In this document: positions 25,894-33,949 of the stretch, piece after piece | Layout of the letters: the number at the start of each line of letters is the position of its first letter | Position numbering within the stretch: position 1 is the first letter of the stretch | Assembly (NCBI RefSeq): GCF_016599855.1 | Contig: NZ_CP067041.1 | Span: 4,464,001-4,528,000 of the forward strand | Direction of reading: 5' to 3' | Length of the DNA stretch: 64,000 nt | Source of the DNA: Bradyrhizobium diazoefficiens | Lineage (GTDB): Bacteria; Pseudomonadota; Alphaproteobacteria; Rhizobiales; Xanthobacteraceae | Position numbers and translations under genes: made by a program | The notes under the pieces: model-generated | Told to the model about the DNA's origin: nothing | The model's database searches: none | Seen by the model: the letters and a program-made list of their open reading frames with translations, nothing else

Positions 25894-26553
25894 ATGACAC
25901 TTCCGATCGGCACCACCGCCCCTGACTTCGAAGCCGAGACCACCGAAGGGAAGATCAAGTTCCACGACTGGATCGGCAATAGCTGGGCGCTTCTGTTCTC
26001 GCACCCCAAGGACTTCACCCCGGTTTGCACCACCGAGCTCGGCGCTCTCGCCAAATTGAAGCCGGAATTCGACAGGCGCGGCGTCAAGCTGATGGGCCTC
26101 TCGGTCGATCCGGTCGACCGCCATTCCAAATGGTCGGAGGACATCAAGGAGACGCAAGGCGCGGCCCCGAACTACCCGATGATCGGCGACACCGATTTCA
26201 ACGTCTCCAAGCTCTACGGCATGCTGCCGGCCTCGACCTCGGGTGATCCCCTCACCCGCACGCCGGCCGACAACCAGACCGTCCGCAATGTCTTCATCAT
26301 CGGACCGGACAAGAAGATCAAGCTGGTGCTGGTCTATCCGATGACCACGGGCCGCAACTTCCAGGAGATTCTGCGGGTTATCGACTCGCTCCAGCTCACC
26401 GCCAAGCATCGCGTCGCGACGCCCTCCGACTGGAAGCAGGGCGAGGACGTCATCATCTCGGGCTCGGTATCCAACGACGAGGCCAAGACGATTTACCCGC
26501 AGGGCTGGAAGGAGCCGAAGCCCTACATCCGGATCGTGCCGCAGCCGAAATAA
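25894..26553 (+). CDS. 1-Cys peroxiredoxin (Prx6 type)
   Basis: 219 residues, the usual Prx6 length. The peroxidatic Cys lies in the signature SHPKDFTPVCTTELGALAKL (near residue 47), with the supporting Thr and Arg positions present. The C-terminal domain reads RTPADNQTVRNVFIIGPDKK and MTTGRNFQEILRVIDSLQL, as in other Prx6 proteins that reduce hydrogen peroxide and alkyl hydroperoxides in the cytoplasm. No second resolving Cys is seen, consistent with the 1-Cys mechanism. It is a single-gene transcript. Confidence 0.96.
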   Translation: MTLPIGTTAPDFEAETTEGKIKFHDWIGNSWALLFSHPKDFTPVCTTELGALAKLKPEFDRRGVKLMGLSVDPVDRHSKWSEDIKETQGAAPNYPMIGDTDFNVSKLYGMLPASTSGDPLTRTPADNQTVRNVFIIGPDKKIKLVLVYPMTTGRNFQEILRVIDSLQLTAKHRVATPSDWKQGEDVIISGSVSNDEAKTIYPQGWKEPKPYIRIVPQPK

Positions 26554-26662
26554 CGGCTTAACGGTCACGCGATCCGCCACCAACAGACCCGCGGTCGACG
26601 AGACCGCGGTTACCATCGCGCCCCAGCCGACATCGAGGAATCCGCAAAGGTTGAGTGTTGCT

Positions 26663-26690
26663 TTGACACAATTATGAAACGGGCTATCGT
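26663..26690 (+). promoter_or_regulatory. Candidate sigma-70-type promoter of the histone-H1-like gene
   Basis: An exact TTGACA (26663-26668) is followed, after 16 bases, by TATCGT (26685-26690). It is 32 bases before the ATG. Confidence 0.5.
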
Positions 26691-26722
26691 CATCACTCCA
26701 TGCAAACCGTGGGGGACACGAT

Positions 26723-27001
26723 ATGGACGACGATAAGCCGATTACCGAGCAGGCGATGGAGACGATCACCAGTGCCGTGGAAGCGACGAAGGACGCCGCA
26801 GTCACCGCCGTGAAGAAGGTGAAGAAGGCCGCGAAGAGTGTCGCGCCGAAGAAGGCTTCGAAGAAGAATGCCAAGAAGACTTCCAAGAAGAAGAAGGCCG
26901 CCAAGAAGTCGTCGAAGAAAGCAGCCAAGAAGTCTGTGAAGAAGGCCGCCAAGAAGACCACGAAAAAGGCTGCCAAAAAGAAAAAGAAGGCCGAGCGCTG
27001 A
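26723..27001 (+). CDS. Lysine-rich histone H1-like protein
   Basis: 92 residues; about 40% Lys. The first 30 residues are acidic to neutral (MDDDKPITEQAMETITSAVE), and the rest consists of AAKK/SKK-type repeats such as KKAAKKSSKKAAKKSVKKAA. Such eukaryotic-H1-like tails occur in several bacterial groups and bind DNA without sequence specificity, often contributing to nucleoid compaction. GGGGGACACGAT precedes the ATG. It is followed by a strong bidirectional terminator. A complementary open frame rich in Phe, Ser and Trp is a shadow. Confidence 0.88.
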   Translation: MDDDKPITEQAMETITSAVEATKDAAVTAVKKVKKAAKSVAPKKASKKNAKKTSKKKKAAKKSSKKAAKKSVKKAAKKTTKKAAKKKKKAER

Positions 27002-27016
27002 TCACAGATCAAGAGC

Positions 27017-27044
27017 AAATCTCCGGGTGCGCGCCCGGAGATTT
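27017..27044. terminator. Bidirectional terminator
   Basis: A perfect 11-bp stem, AAATCTCCGGG (27017-27027) with CCCGGAGATTT (27034-27044), and the 6-base loop TGCGCG. It lies between the convergent H1-like and HELFE genes, with T-rich ends on both strands. Confidence 0.9.
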
Positions 27045-27047
27045 CTC

Positions 27048-27791
27048 CTAGCCTCTCCGCTTCGACGCGCGCCGGCCCGGGTGGTGCTTTCCCTTCGGAT
27101 CGCGAAACTCGCTGCGATGGCCGCGCCGGTCTTCGGCGTTGAAGCGGCGCCGCTTCGCGGATGAGCCGAACGCCTTGATCACCTTCCTCCCGTTGACCTT
27201 CTTGATGACGTAGCCCCCCTCGGTCATCGAGAACGGCGCCTTCAGCGTTCCCTTATGGTCGAACCTGGTGCCGCGCGGATGCTTGAATGGCTCAAACCAG
27301 GACGGATAGACGAAGTTCGACATCGGCAAGCCGTCCACGTCGAAGGAGTCCTCTTCCACCGCGTCGCAGACCTCATAGGCATATTGGGTATTTCTGTTCT
27401 GGTCGGCCCACAGATTGGCCATGGGGTCGAGCACCATCTCGAACAGCTCGTGCGAAGCCGCCACGCTGACCGGCTCGTCGCCCAGCGCCTTGACGAATAT
27501 CTTCGAGATCGGCTGTCCCCGATGCGTCAGCTCATGGCGCCCGAGCATGTTCTTGTGGGAGGCGTCGTCGAAATAGACCAGTTGCCAGTCGGTCGCCTTC
27601 GGCTTGCGCGTGACATAGAGGTCGACCGGATAGCCCCACACCGGCAGGAAATGCTCGTCATAACATTTCTGGAGCGCCGCGGTGAGCTGGCGCATCGCGC
27701 GGTCGTCGATCGTCTCCCTGGCGTAATTGATGCAGGCAATCCGAACCGGCTTGATGGACTTGCCGAGCATTGCGCGCTTCGCCTTCTTCAT
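27048..27791 (-). CDS. Uncharacterised protein with a HELFE metalloprotease-like motif
   Basis: 247 residues. The central segment VSVAASHELFEMVLDPMANL contains HExxE followed by an Asp-Pro, which resembles the zinc site of unusual metallopeptidases. Downstream, YAYEVCDAVEEDSFDVDG and MSNFVYPSWFEPF are strongly patterned, suggesting a conserved family. The C-terminus is very basic (KAFGSSAKRRRFNAEDRR, KGKHHPGRRASKRRG), a possible nucleic-acid-binding tail. There is no signal peptide. I know proteins of this pattern only as hypothetical; proteolytic activity is inference. Confidence 0.75.
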   Translation of the reverse strand: MKKAKRAMLGKSIKPVRIACINYARETIDDRAMRQLTAALQKCYDEHFLPVWGYPVDLYVTRKPKATDWQLVYFDDASHKNMLGRHELTHRGQPISKIFVKALGDEPVSVAASHELFEMVLDPMANLWADQNRNTQYAYEVCDAVEEDSFDVDGLPMSNFVYPSWFEPFKHPRGTRFDHKGTLKAPFSMTEGGYVIKKVNGRKVIKAFGSSAKRRRFNAEDRRGHRSEFRDPKGKHHPGRRASKRRG

Positions 27792-27879
27792 GGAAAATCA
27801 CCGTGTGAAAGGGCAGCTGAAATGCGGTCAGCCTAACACATGTACCCTGCACGTCAGGGATGTATTCCCGCAACCCCGC

Positions 27880-28758
27880 CTACGACCGGAAGCGCCGGTT
27901 GACCACGAACACCGCAGCCGCGCACATGGCCATGCCGGCGATCGCCAGCGCATCCAGCCTCTCCCCGAACAGGATATAGGCCATCAGCGCCGTCACCGCA
28001 GGCACCAGATAGAACAGGCTCGCGACCAACGTCGCCGCAGCGTGGCGGATCAGCCAGTACAGCAGCCCGATCGATCCGATCGAGAGCGCGACCGCAAGCC
28101 AGGCCAGCGCGAGCACGAACTCCTGCGTCCAGTGCACGACGCGATCTTCGAACAGGAAGGCGCCGGCTGCGAAGAACAGCGTGACCGCTACATATTGCAC
28201 GAGATTGCCGGCACGCCAGTCGATATGGTTGCAGTAGCGCCGCTGATAGAGCGTCCCGAGGGTGATGCTGATCAGCGAAACCACCGAGGCGAGCCAGCCG
28301 AGCCCGGCTTCGCCGGTCATGGGCCGATCGTGGAGGATCACCGCCACGCCGCCGAGCCCGAGCAGCAGGCCGCCCCATTGCACCGGCGTCACCTTCTCGC
28401 CGAGCCAGCGATTGGCAATGGTCGAGGTCAGAATCGGTTGCAGCCCTGGAATGAGCGCGGAGAGTCCCGCTGGAATCGAATGCGCGATCGCGATCGCTGT
28501 GCCACCGAGATAGAAGCCGTGAACGAGAATGCCGGCGACCGCGCTATGCGCGATACCGGTGCGATCAGGCCATTTCGGGCGGGCAATCGCCGCAATGATC
28601 GCCATCAAGCCGACCACCACCGCCATGCGGATGGCGAGATAGGTCAAGGGATCGGCGTTGTTGATGACGTATTTGGTGCCGATGAAGCCGGTGCTCCAGA
28701 GCAGGACGAACAGCACCGGCGCGGCGCGGGCCGCCAGATGATCTTGATTGTGATTCAT
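27880..28758 (-). CDS. EamA/DMT family permease
   Basis: 292 residues from ATG 28758, supported by GAGG seven bases upstream. It has ten membrane segments in two EamA repeats; LFVLLWSTGFIGTKYVINNA starts the first and GTLYQRRYCNHIDWRAG begins the second. FGERLDALAIAGMAMCAAAVF near the end is a typical EamA finish. It should be an inner-membrane exporter of amino acids, metabolites or drugs. No neighbouring gene suggests a substrate. Confidence 0.9.
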   Translation of the reverse strand: MNHNQDHLAARAAPVLFVLLWSTGFIGTKYVINNADPLTYLAIRMAVVVGLMAIIAAIARPKWPDRTGIAHSAVAGILVHGFYLGGTAIAIAHSIPAGLSALIPGLQPILTSTIANRWLGEKVTPVQWGGLLLGLGGVAVILHDRPMTGEAGLGWLASVVSLISITLGTLYQRRYCNHIDWRAGNLVQYVAVTLFFAAGAFLFEDRVVHWTQEFVLALAWLAVALSIGSIGLLYWLIRHAAATLVASLFYLVPAVTALMAYILFGERLDALAIAGMAMCAAAVFVVNRRFRS

Positions 28759-28838
28759 TGCCGTCCTCATTGCCCGAGCGGGGACGGTGCGGCAATGCGA
28801 ATTTCTGGTGCTGCGCTGCGACGGCTCAGATCAGCCGA

Positions 28839-29282
28839 TCACCATTCTTCCGGACAGGGATCGATGATCTTCCAGAGCTCGACCCCGTTCTTGATCTTCT
28901 TCATGTCGGTGGTGAGCCCGCCATTGCGGCGGATCCAGTCCTTCACCGTATCAGGATAGTAGGACATCAGGTCGGACGTCCCCTCCGCGCTGGTGACCTT
29001 GATGCCGAAGGTGAAGGCCTTGTCGTAATAGGCCTGGTGGAAGCCGAGGCTCGCGCGCGGCGTCACGCAGATCTTGTTCATCGGGACGATGCCGAGCACC
29101 AGCGTACAGGCCGAGTTGCAGATGCCGTCGATAATCACGCGCTCGCCCTTGTCACGGACGCGCTTGTACTTGGCCTTGTACTCCTCGACATAGCCGCCAT
29201 GGTCGCGGGTGATATGCAGCTCGGCCCGCACGGGCGCGGCGACGACGAAGAGCAACAGCAGGCTGAGGAGCGTGATGCGCAT
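28839..29282 (-). CDS. Exported ClpP/crotonase-like protein
   Basis: 147 residues from ATG 29282. Signal peptide 1-20 (MRITLLSLLLLFVVAAPVRA). The core reads ERVIIDGICNSACTLVLGIV and PRASLGFHQAYYDKA, which matches the oxyanion strand, the nucleophile Ser (in NSACT) and the His (in GFHQA) of the ClpP/crotonase fold. Cys residues near both could form a disulfide. It appears to be a small periplasmic member of this fold; family peptidase activity is not proven. The longer upstream frame lacks a ribosome site and is excluded. Confidence 0.78.
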   Translation of the reverse strand: MRITLLSLLLLFVVAAPVRAELHITRDHGGYVEEYKAKYKRVRDKGERVIIDGICNSACTLVLGIVPMNKICVTPRASLGFHQAYYDKAFTFGIKVTSAEGTSDLMSYYPDTVKDWIRRNGGLTTDMKKIKNGVELWKIIDPCPEEW

Positions 29283-29585
29283 GGCAGCGTGACAGCGAAA
29301 ACCTTGCAGGAATGAACCGGCCTCGAAGAGCCCCCAAGGAAAACCCCAAGCGGCCGGCGGGAGGAATCTTTGACCGGATTCTCTTTGGCCATAACTGTGT
29401 GGGGAATTCGTTAAGCATCCCGAAAAGGCCAAAAATGGGCAGGCTTCGACCGCACTTCCGGCAATTCTGTCACACTCACCCGGAAATCTGCGGGATTTGC
29501 CCCGATTTCGAGGCTCCGGATGGGTGCCCCGGCGGCCCGAAATGGCTATAGAAGACGGACCTATTGCGGGTTCCGGAGAATCGAC
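29283..29585. other. 303-bp divergent intergenic region
   Basis: This stretch carries the leaders of the minus-strand ClpP-like gene and the plus-strand small exported gene. I see no gene, strong hairpin or clear promoter consensus in it. GGAGAATCGAC at its right end is the ribosome site of the plus-strand gene. Confidence 0.5.
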
Positions 29586-29849
29586 ATGAGCAAGTTAAAA
29601 CTTGTAGCCGCGGTTGCTGCCCTATCGGCCGCAATCCTATCCTCTGGCCTCGGGGAAGCGCGGGTGCATCATCGGCACCATCGCTACTACGCCAACCCGC
29701 TGCCGTACCCGATCAGCTATCTGCACAATTACGGTCCGGGTATCACCCCCGGCACCTTCGCCTTTTACGACGGTCCATCGACCAACCACTGCTACCAGAG
29801 CGCAGCCGCCTATGTCGGCCAGGACCGGCGGCGGCACCCCTGCTATTGA
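29586..29849 (+). CDS. Small exported His/Tyr-rich protein
   Basis: 87 residues; GGAG precedes ATG 29586. Signal peptide 1-25 (MSKLKLVAAVAALSAAILSS). The mature part starts HHRHHRYYANPLPYPISYLH, a His/Tyr-rich stretch that might bind metal, and has two cysteines (NHCYQSA and HPCY) that could pair. Function is unknown. It is followed by another small exported protein 111 bases downstream. Confidence 0.72.
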   Translation: MSKLKLVAAVAALSAAILSSGLGEARVHHRHHRYYANPLPYPISYLHNYGPGITPGTFAFYDGPSTNHCYQSAAAYVGQDRRRHPCY

Positions 29850-29960
29850 GGGGTTACAGCGGGCGGACCGAAGTCTTGTTCATCAGCATTACCTATCGGT
29901 TCAGCCACAATTTGATCAGAACGGCTTCGATATCCTGTATTGCGTAAGCGGAGGAAGACA

Positions 29961-30236
29961 TTGAAGCTTAAGACCGGCCTCGTCGCCGCATCCCTGTTCG
30001 GTGCCCTCGCGGCGTCGTCGACTGCGTCGGCCATGCCCGTTGCGCCTGCACCTGCGACGCCGCAGGGCTCCAACGTGGAGCAGGTCCGCACGGTCTGCAA
30101 CGCCTGGGGACGCTGCTGGTGGCAGCCGAACGTGTATTACAGCTACGGGCTAGGCTATTATGGGCCGCCGCGCTATTACGGTCCGCGTTATTATGGCCCG
30201 CGCTACTATGGCCATTACGGCTATCGCCGCTGGTGA
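29961..30236 (+). CDS. Small exported Gly/Tyr-repeat protein, TTG start
   Basis: 91 residues. The TTG at 29961 is chosen because GGAGGAAG lies just upstream; the alternative TTG 29940 has none. Signal peptide about 1-23 (LVAASLFGALAASSTASA). The mature protein has CNAWGRCWWQPNVYYSYG followed by a tandem repeat YYGPR-YYGPR-YYGHYGYRRW, encoded by three 15-bp DNA repeats at about 30170-30215. Proteins of this kind are common and uncharacterised in bradyrhizobia. A structural envelope role is only a guess. Confidence 0.78.
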   Translation: MKLKTGLVAASLFGALAASSTASAMPVAPAPATPQGSNVEQVRTVCNAWGRCWWQPNVYYSYGLGYYGPPRYYGPRYYGPRYYGHYGYRRW

Positions 30237-30240
30237 GACT

Positions 30241-30266
30241 TGAAGGGGCCTTCGGGCCCTTTCGCT
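30241..30266 (+). terminator. Likely rho-independent terminator
   Basis: AAGGGGCC-TTC-GGGCCCTT forms a short GC-rich hairpin with one internal mismatch, followed by TCGCTTTTG, immediately after the Gly/Tyr-repeat gene. Confidence 0.65.
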
Positions 30267-30515
30267 TTTGCGAGATGGTGCGAGACGGCAGTTCTACGTC
30301 CTTCATCTGCCCAGTTGTACACGGCTCAATTTCATTGACCTCACAGCCGATGAACCGAGACCGGTGACCCGGTGGCATCGATTCGGCAGTTCTCGTGGCA
30401 TGATGCCCGCAATACTACGGGCCGAAATCCGGTTTACTGAATCGTCGTGTTTCGCCATTGATGGCCATGTACCGACGTTCATTTTATTGTCACATCGCAG
30501 CATCCGGCCAGACGC

Positions 30516-31481
30516 ATGTTTTTCGACGCTCTCGCCCCTTCCTCCGCCCTCCGTCTGACCCGGTTTACCGATGTCGACGCCTTTCGACCGGCTGAGTCGC
30601 TGGAAGATGCCCGGAGCATTCCCCTCGACGTCGCCAATTTCGCCGCGGCGCGAGCCATCGTGAACCTGCCGGCGTGCCGGATCATTGTCGCCAAGTCGTT
30701 TGCGCGCATCCTGGAGACTACCTATCGCGCACCGGGCGGCATGGTCATCCTGCCGATGAGCGACGACCTGCGCGCCCGTTCGAGCGGAATGGATATCGAC
30801 TCGCGCTTCTTCATCGCCCTGCGCGGCAACCACCATTGCCATTTCGTCGAGCCCCAGATCAATTATCATGCGCTGATCATGCTCTCGCCCACGCTCAGGG
30901 ATCGCGGCTGGTTCGATCGTGCCGACGCGCTGTGGATTCGCATCGCGGACCCCGCCGCTCATCTCTACGCGCGCCAGCTTGTGAAAGACATCCTCAGGAC
31001 CGCGTCGGTCGAGCCACACATGTTCGAGACCACGGAGGTCGCGGCGCATCTCCAGGAGGGCCTGCTGCTCGCCTTCGACGATCTGTTTCAGATTGATCCG
31101 TCGTCGGAGCGCACCGCCCCGAGCCCAGGCGCACGATCTGCCAGGCTCGTGCAGCAGATCGACGAGTACGTCACCGCCTATCCGACCGCTCCGATCTATA
31201 CGGCCGATCTTGCCAGTGAATTCGGCGTCTCGGTCCGCACGCTCAGCGGCGCGGTAAGCAAAGTGCGCGGCATGAGCCTGCATCAATACATCCGCCTGAA
31301 GCGGCTTTGGGCCACCCGCACCCAACTCCTCCGGAGCCGTGGCGCGTCGGTCGCCTCATGCGCACGCGCCCAGGGCTTTCATCACCTCGGCGAGTTTGCT
31401 GCGGCTTACCGCGCAACCTTCCACGAAGCGCCCTCGGACACGCTGGCGCGGGCCCGGCAAACCGGACTTTCGGCAAACTGA
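30516..31481 (+). CDS. AraC-family transcriptional regulator
   Basis: 321 residues. The C-terminal third holds two helix-turn-helix units: YTADLASEFGVSVRTLSGAV and, after the linker, ASVASCARAQGFHHLGEFAAAYRATF, ending EAPSDTLAR, which fits the AraC pattern (usually GFxxxSxFxRxFKxxxGxxPxxYR). The N-terminal 200 residues resemble the sensing domain of AraC regulators of the OruR/FeaR type. No ribosome site is obvious. It ends 94 bases before the IS481 left end, and no target gene lies directly beside it. Confidence 0.88.
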   Translation: MFFDALAPSSALRLTRFTDVDAFRPAESLEDARSIPLDVANFAAARAIVNLPACRIIVAKSFARILETTYRAPGGMVILPMSDDLRARSSGMDIDSRFFIALRGNHHCHFVEPQINYHALIMLSPTLRDRGWFDRADALWIRIADPAAHLYARQLVKDILRTASVEPHMFETTEVAAHLQEGLLLAFDDLFQIDPSSERTAPSPGARSARLVQQIDEYVTAYPTAPIYTADLASEFGVSVRTLSGAVSKVRGMSLHQYIRLKRLWATRTQLLRSRGASVASCARAQGFHHLGEFAAAYRATFHEAPSDTLARARQTGLSAN

Positions 31482-31575
31482 CATCACCGCACTGCGGATC
31501 GCCTGCTTTCAGCTCGCACGTAACGCTTACGGAGCCGGATGTTGGCGGCTTTGGGCTGGACACGGTGAGTGGCCC

Positions 31576-32854
31576 GAGACATAGGTGACACTTCGTACCG
31601 GACACATGGGTTACGCTTTCCGCTTTTGTTCTGCGGGAGGTGTAGATGCCGTGGAAAGCGAGTTCGGTGATGGAGGAGCGCCTGCGGTTTGTCGCCCGGC
31701 TGTTGGAGGGCGAGGCCATGACGGAGGTCTGCCGGGAGTTCGGCATCTCGCGAAAGACCGGCTACAAGATTTTTGATCGCTACAAGGAGCACGGGCTCGA
31801 GGCCCTGACGGACCGGTCGCGCCGGCCGGTGCGCTATGCCAACCAGCTGCCGCAGCAGCTGGAAAGCCTGATCGTGCAGTTGAAGGGGGAGAAGCCCCAT
31901 TGGGGAGCCCGCAAGATCCGCGAGCTCCTGGTTCGACGGCTTGACGGCGATGTCCGGGTTCCGGCCAAGAGCACCATCCATGCCGTGCTTGATCGCCACA
32001 GCCTGGTGAAGCGCGCGCGTGAGCGCAAGGGCCGCGCACAGGGCACGCCGCTGTCGGCCGGCGCCATCCCCAACGACCTCTGGTGTGCCGACTTCAAGGG
32101 TGAGTTCAAGCTCGGCAATGGGCGCTATTGCTACCCACTCACCGTGACCGATCAGGCTTCGCGCTTCCTGCTGATGTGCGAAGCCATGGAATCGACGCGG
32201 GAGGAACCGGCGATGACCGCGTTCGAACGGCTGTTTAGCGAACGCGGGCTGCCGCTGTCGATCCGCTCCGACAATGGCGTGCCGTTCGCGAGCCCCAATG
32301 CGCTGTTCAACCTGTCGAAACTCTCGGTCTGGTGGCTTCGCCTCGGCATCGCGATCGAGCGCATCAAGCCGGGCCATCCGCAGCAGAACGGCCGTCATGA
32401 GCGCATGCACCTGACGCTGAAGCAGGAGGCGACCCGGCCACCGGGCGCGAACATTCTGCAACAACAGGGCCGCTTCGATGCCTTCGTCCACGAGTTCAAC
32501 ACGGAAAGACCACACGAGGCGCTCGGCATGAAATGCCCGGCGCAATTGTATGCGGCGTCACCGCGCCGTTATGACGGCCTGCCCGAACTGTCCTATCCAT
32601 TCCATGACCGCGACGTCCTCGTCACCGCCTGCGGCCGGCTCTGCCTGCATCGCAAGAGGATCAACATCTCGACCGTGCTGGCCGGCCAGAAGCTCGGTAT
32701 CAAGGAAGTCGACGACGGCATTTGGCTCGTCAGCTTCATGCACTACGATCTGGGATACTTCGACCTGGAGCAAAAGACCTTGCAACCCCTCGACAACCCG
32801 TTCGCCCTGAAGCCCGTTACCGATGTCTCCGGTACGACATCGTCGCTCTGACTC
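31576..32854 (+). mobile_element. IS481-family insertion sequence
   Basis: A 1279-bp element containing one transposase gene. The proposed 40-bp ends are 31576-31615 on the left and 32815-32854 on the right. As inverted repeats they match at about 28 of 40 positions, including the block TCGTACCGGA. The transposase stop codon lies inside the right repeat. No target-site duplication is obvious. Ends are my alignment by eye. Confidence 0.75.
31646..32851 (+). CDS. IS481-family transposase
   Basis: 401 residues. The N-terminal helix-turn-helix includes MTEVCREFGISRKTGYKIFD. The DDE integrase core follows, with the first Asp in WCADFKGEFKL (near residue 152), second Asp in IRSDNGVPFAS and Glu in NGRHERMHLTLK. 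The C-terminal domain is typical of this family (FNTERPHEALGMKCPA). The frame is intact from ATG to TGA, so the enzyme may be active. The C-terminus reads LDNPFALKPVTDVSG, and an LDNPF-type DNA repeat recurs 220 bases downstream in a second element's end. Confidence 0.95.
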   Translation: MPWKASSVMEERLRFVARLLEGEAMTEVCREFGISRKTGYKIFDRYKEHGLEALTDRSRRPVRYANQLPQQLESLIVQLKGEKPHWGARKIRELLVRRLDGDVRVPAKSTIHAVLDRHSLVKRARERKGRAQGTPLSAGAIPNDLWCADFKGEFKLGNGRYCYPLTVTDQASRFLLMCEAMESTREEPAMTAFERLFSERGLPLSIRSDNGVPFASPNALFNLSKLSVWWLRLGIAIERIKPGHPQQNGRHERMHLTLKQEATRPPGANILQQQGRFDAFVHEFNTERPHEALGMKCPAQLYAASPRRYDGLPELSYPFHDRDVLVTACGRLCLHRKRINISTVLAGQKLGIKEVDDGIWLVSFMHYDLGYFDLEQKTLQPLDNPFALKPVTDVSGTTSSL

Positions 32855-33000
32855 ATTCTCGGCATGGCAGCCCACTTGCTTGGCCGCGCTGAGCGGTCAA
32901 CCCCCGAAGCCCGCAGGGGCGCGCCCCTTGGCGCGCGGGGTTGACGGCGATAGCGCGCGCCGAGCAATAATAGGCCGTGCCATCAAGGCGTGGAGTGACC

Positions 33001-33072
33001 TGCAACCTTCGACAACCCGTTCGGCACGAGGTTGTCACCCATGTCTTAGGTACGTCCTGTTACCCATGTGTC
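33001..33072 (+). mobile_element. Right-end remnant of a second IS481-type element
   Basis: 33001-33023 nearly repeats 32781-32804 (the transposase LDNPF region), and 33033-33072 matches the left IS end as an inverted repeat about as well as the nearer right end does. Only the 3' part remains; there is no second transposase or left end. It stops 21 bases before the tRNA 3' end. Confidence 0.7.
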
Positions 33073-33093
33073 CGGGCTGGACAACCTGACAAA

Positions 33094-33170
33094 TGGCGCG
33101 CTCGGAAGGATTCGAACCTCCGACCCTCGGAATCGAAATCCGATGCTCTATCCAGCTGAGCTACGAGCGC
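33094..33170 (-). tRNA. tRNA-Arg (anticodon TCG)
   Basis: 77 nucleotides on the minus strand with encoded CCA. Acceptor arms GCGCTCG and CGAGCGC pair perfectly; the D-arm is GCTC...GAGC, the anticodon arm TCGGA-TTTCGAT-TCCGA with anticodon TCG, the T-arm GGAGG-TTCGAAT-CCTTC, and the discriminator base is G. It reads CGA codons. The IS481 remnant lies next to its 3' end. Confidence 0.97.
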
Positions 33171-33278
33171 CTGGCCCCGGCTATTGGGCCGCAACCGAAG
33201 CGCCACCGCCATACGCTGGCAGGCCAGCATACCGACGACGTTCGGGTCGGTTCGAATTAGCAGAGAGATCGGGCAATA

Positions 33279-33312
33279 AAAAGCCCTCCTCGCCTTGATT
33301 CGGGCGGGGCAG
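33279..33312 (-). terminator. Likely terminator of the minus-strand gene ending at 33321
   Basis: On the minus strand, GCCCCGCC and the later GGCGAGGAGGGC form a GC-rich imperfect stem followed by TTTTTATT. Confidence 0.55.
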
Positions 33313-33320
33313 AGGCGCTG

Positions 33321-33788
33321 TTACCAGGTCATATTGAAAAGACCGAAATGCGGCTGCTGTGCCACCAGCATCATCGGCTGGCCGCGCTGCGGCGCTGGAT
33401 GTACCCGGGCGACCCTGCGCCTGGCCTGCGGCTTGGCATCGGTCTTGTTGGCTGAGGCCGCGGCCCTCGCTGCCGCCGGCTTGAATTGGGCAAAGGTCTC
33501 GCGCACCTTCTTCGCCGATATGTCAGCCAACGCGTCTGCCTGCGCGGTCCGTTGAGGGGCCGCGACGGCAGCCGTCTTCACCACCGGCGGGGCAATGGTC
33601 GGCTGGCTGGTATCGAGCACGACACGTTCGGGCAGGTGGCGGTCGGACCGAATCCGGATCAGCGGCTGATCGTAGCCTGCACTCGCAACAGTCTGCGCAG
33701 GCGGCGACGGCGGCCAAACGAAATCAGCCGCAAACAACAGTGCAAGCAGCGCTCCACCGACGAAAATGAAATACCGAAAGATGGGCAT
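33321..33788 (-). CDS. Membrane-anchored protein of unknown function
   Basis: 155 residues. One N-terminal membrane segment (about 5-24, YFIFVGGALLALLFAADFVW) is followed by a Pro/Ala-rich, probably periplasmic region and an Ala/Lys-rich stretch (FAQFKPAAARAAASANKTDA) that may be helical. No known domain or signal-peptidase site is clear. The ribosome site before ATG 33788 is weak. Conserved-type composition suggests a real gene, but no function can be given. Confidence 0.65.
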   Translation of the reverse strand: MPIFRYFIFVGGALLALLFAADFVWPPSPPAQTVASAGYDQPLIRIRSDRHLPERVVLDTSQPTIAPPVVKTAAVAAPQRTAQADALADISAKKVRETFAQFKPAAARAAASANKTDAKPQARRRVARVHPAPQRGQPMMLVAQQPHFGLFNMTW

Positions 33789-33949
33789 TGGCTGCGCTCC
33801 GCCCCCCGCATCCCCGCGTGGGCTCTTGGCCTTAACCGGCGATCACTTCATTGGTTCCTACGCTCAGCCTTTTGGTTCAAATGGCAACGCCAACATTTGG
33901 GCCAAGGGGCAACGACGGTAACTTTTCCGCTAGCGGAATGTGCGACCCT

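Noticed and set aside
26802..27005. Phe/Ser/Trp-rich frame on the minus strand
   Set aside because: It is the exact complement of the Lys-rich repeats of the H1-like gene.
33068..33298. Short plus-strand frame reading GRIRTSDPRN
   Set aside because: This is the antisense of tRNA-Arg, a well-known false translation.
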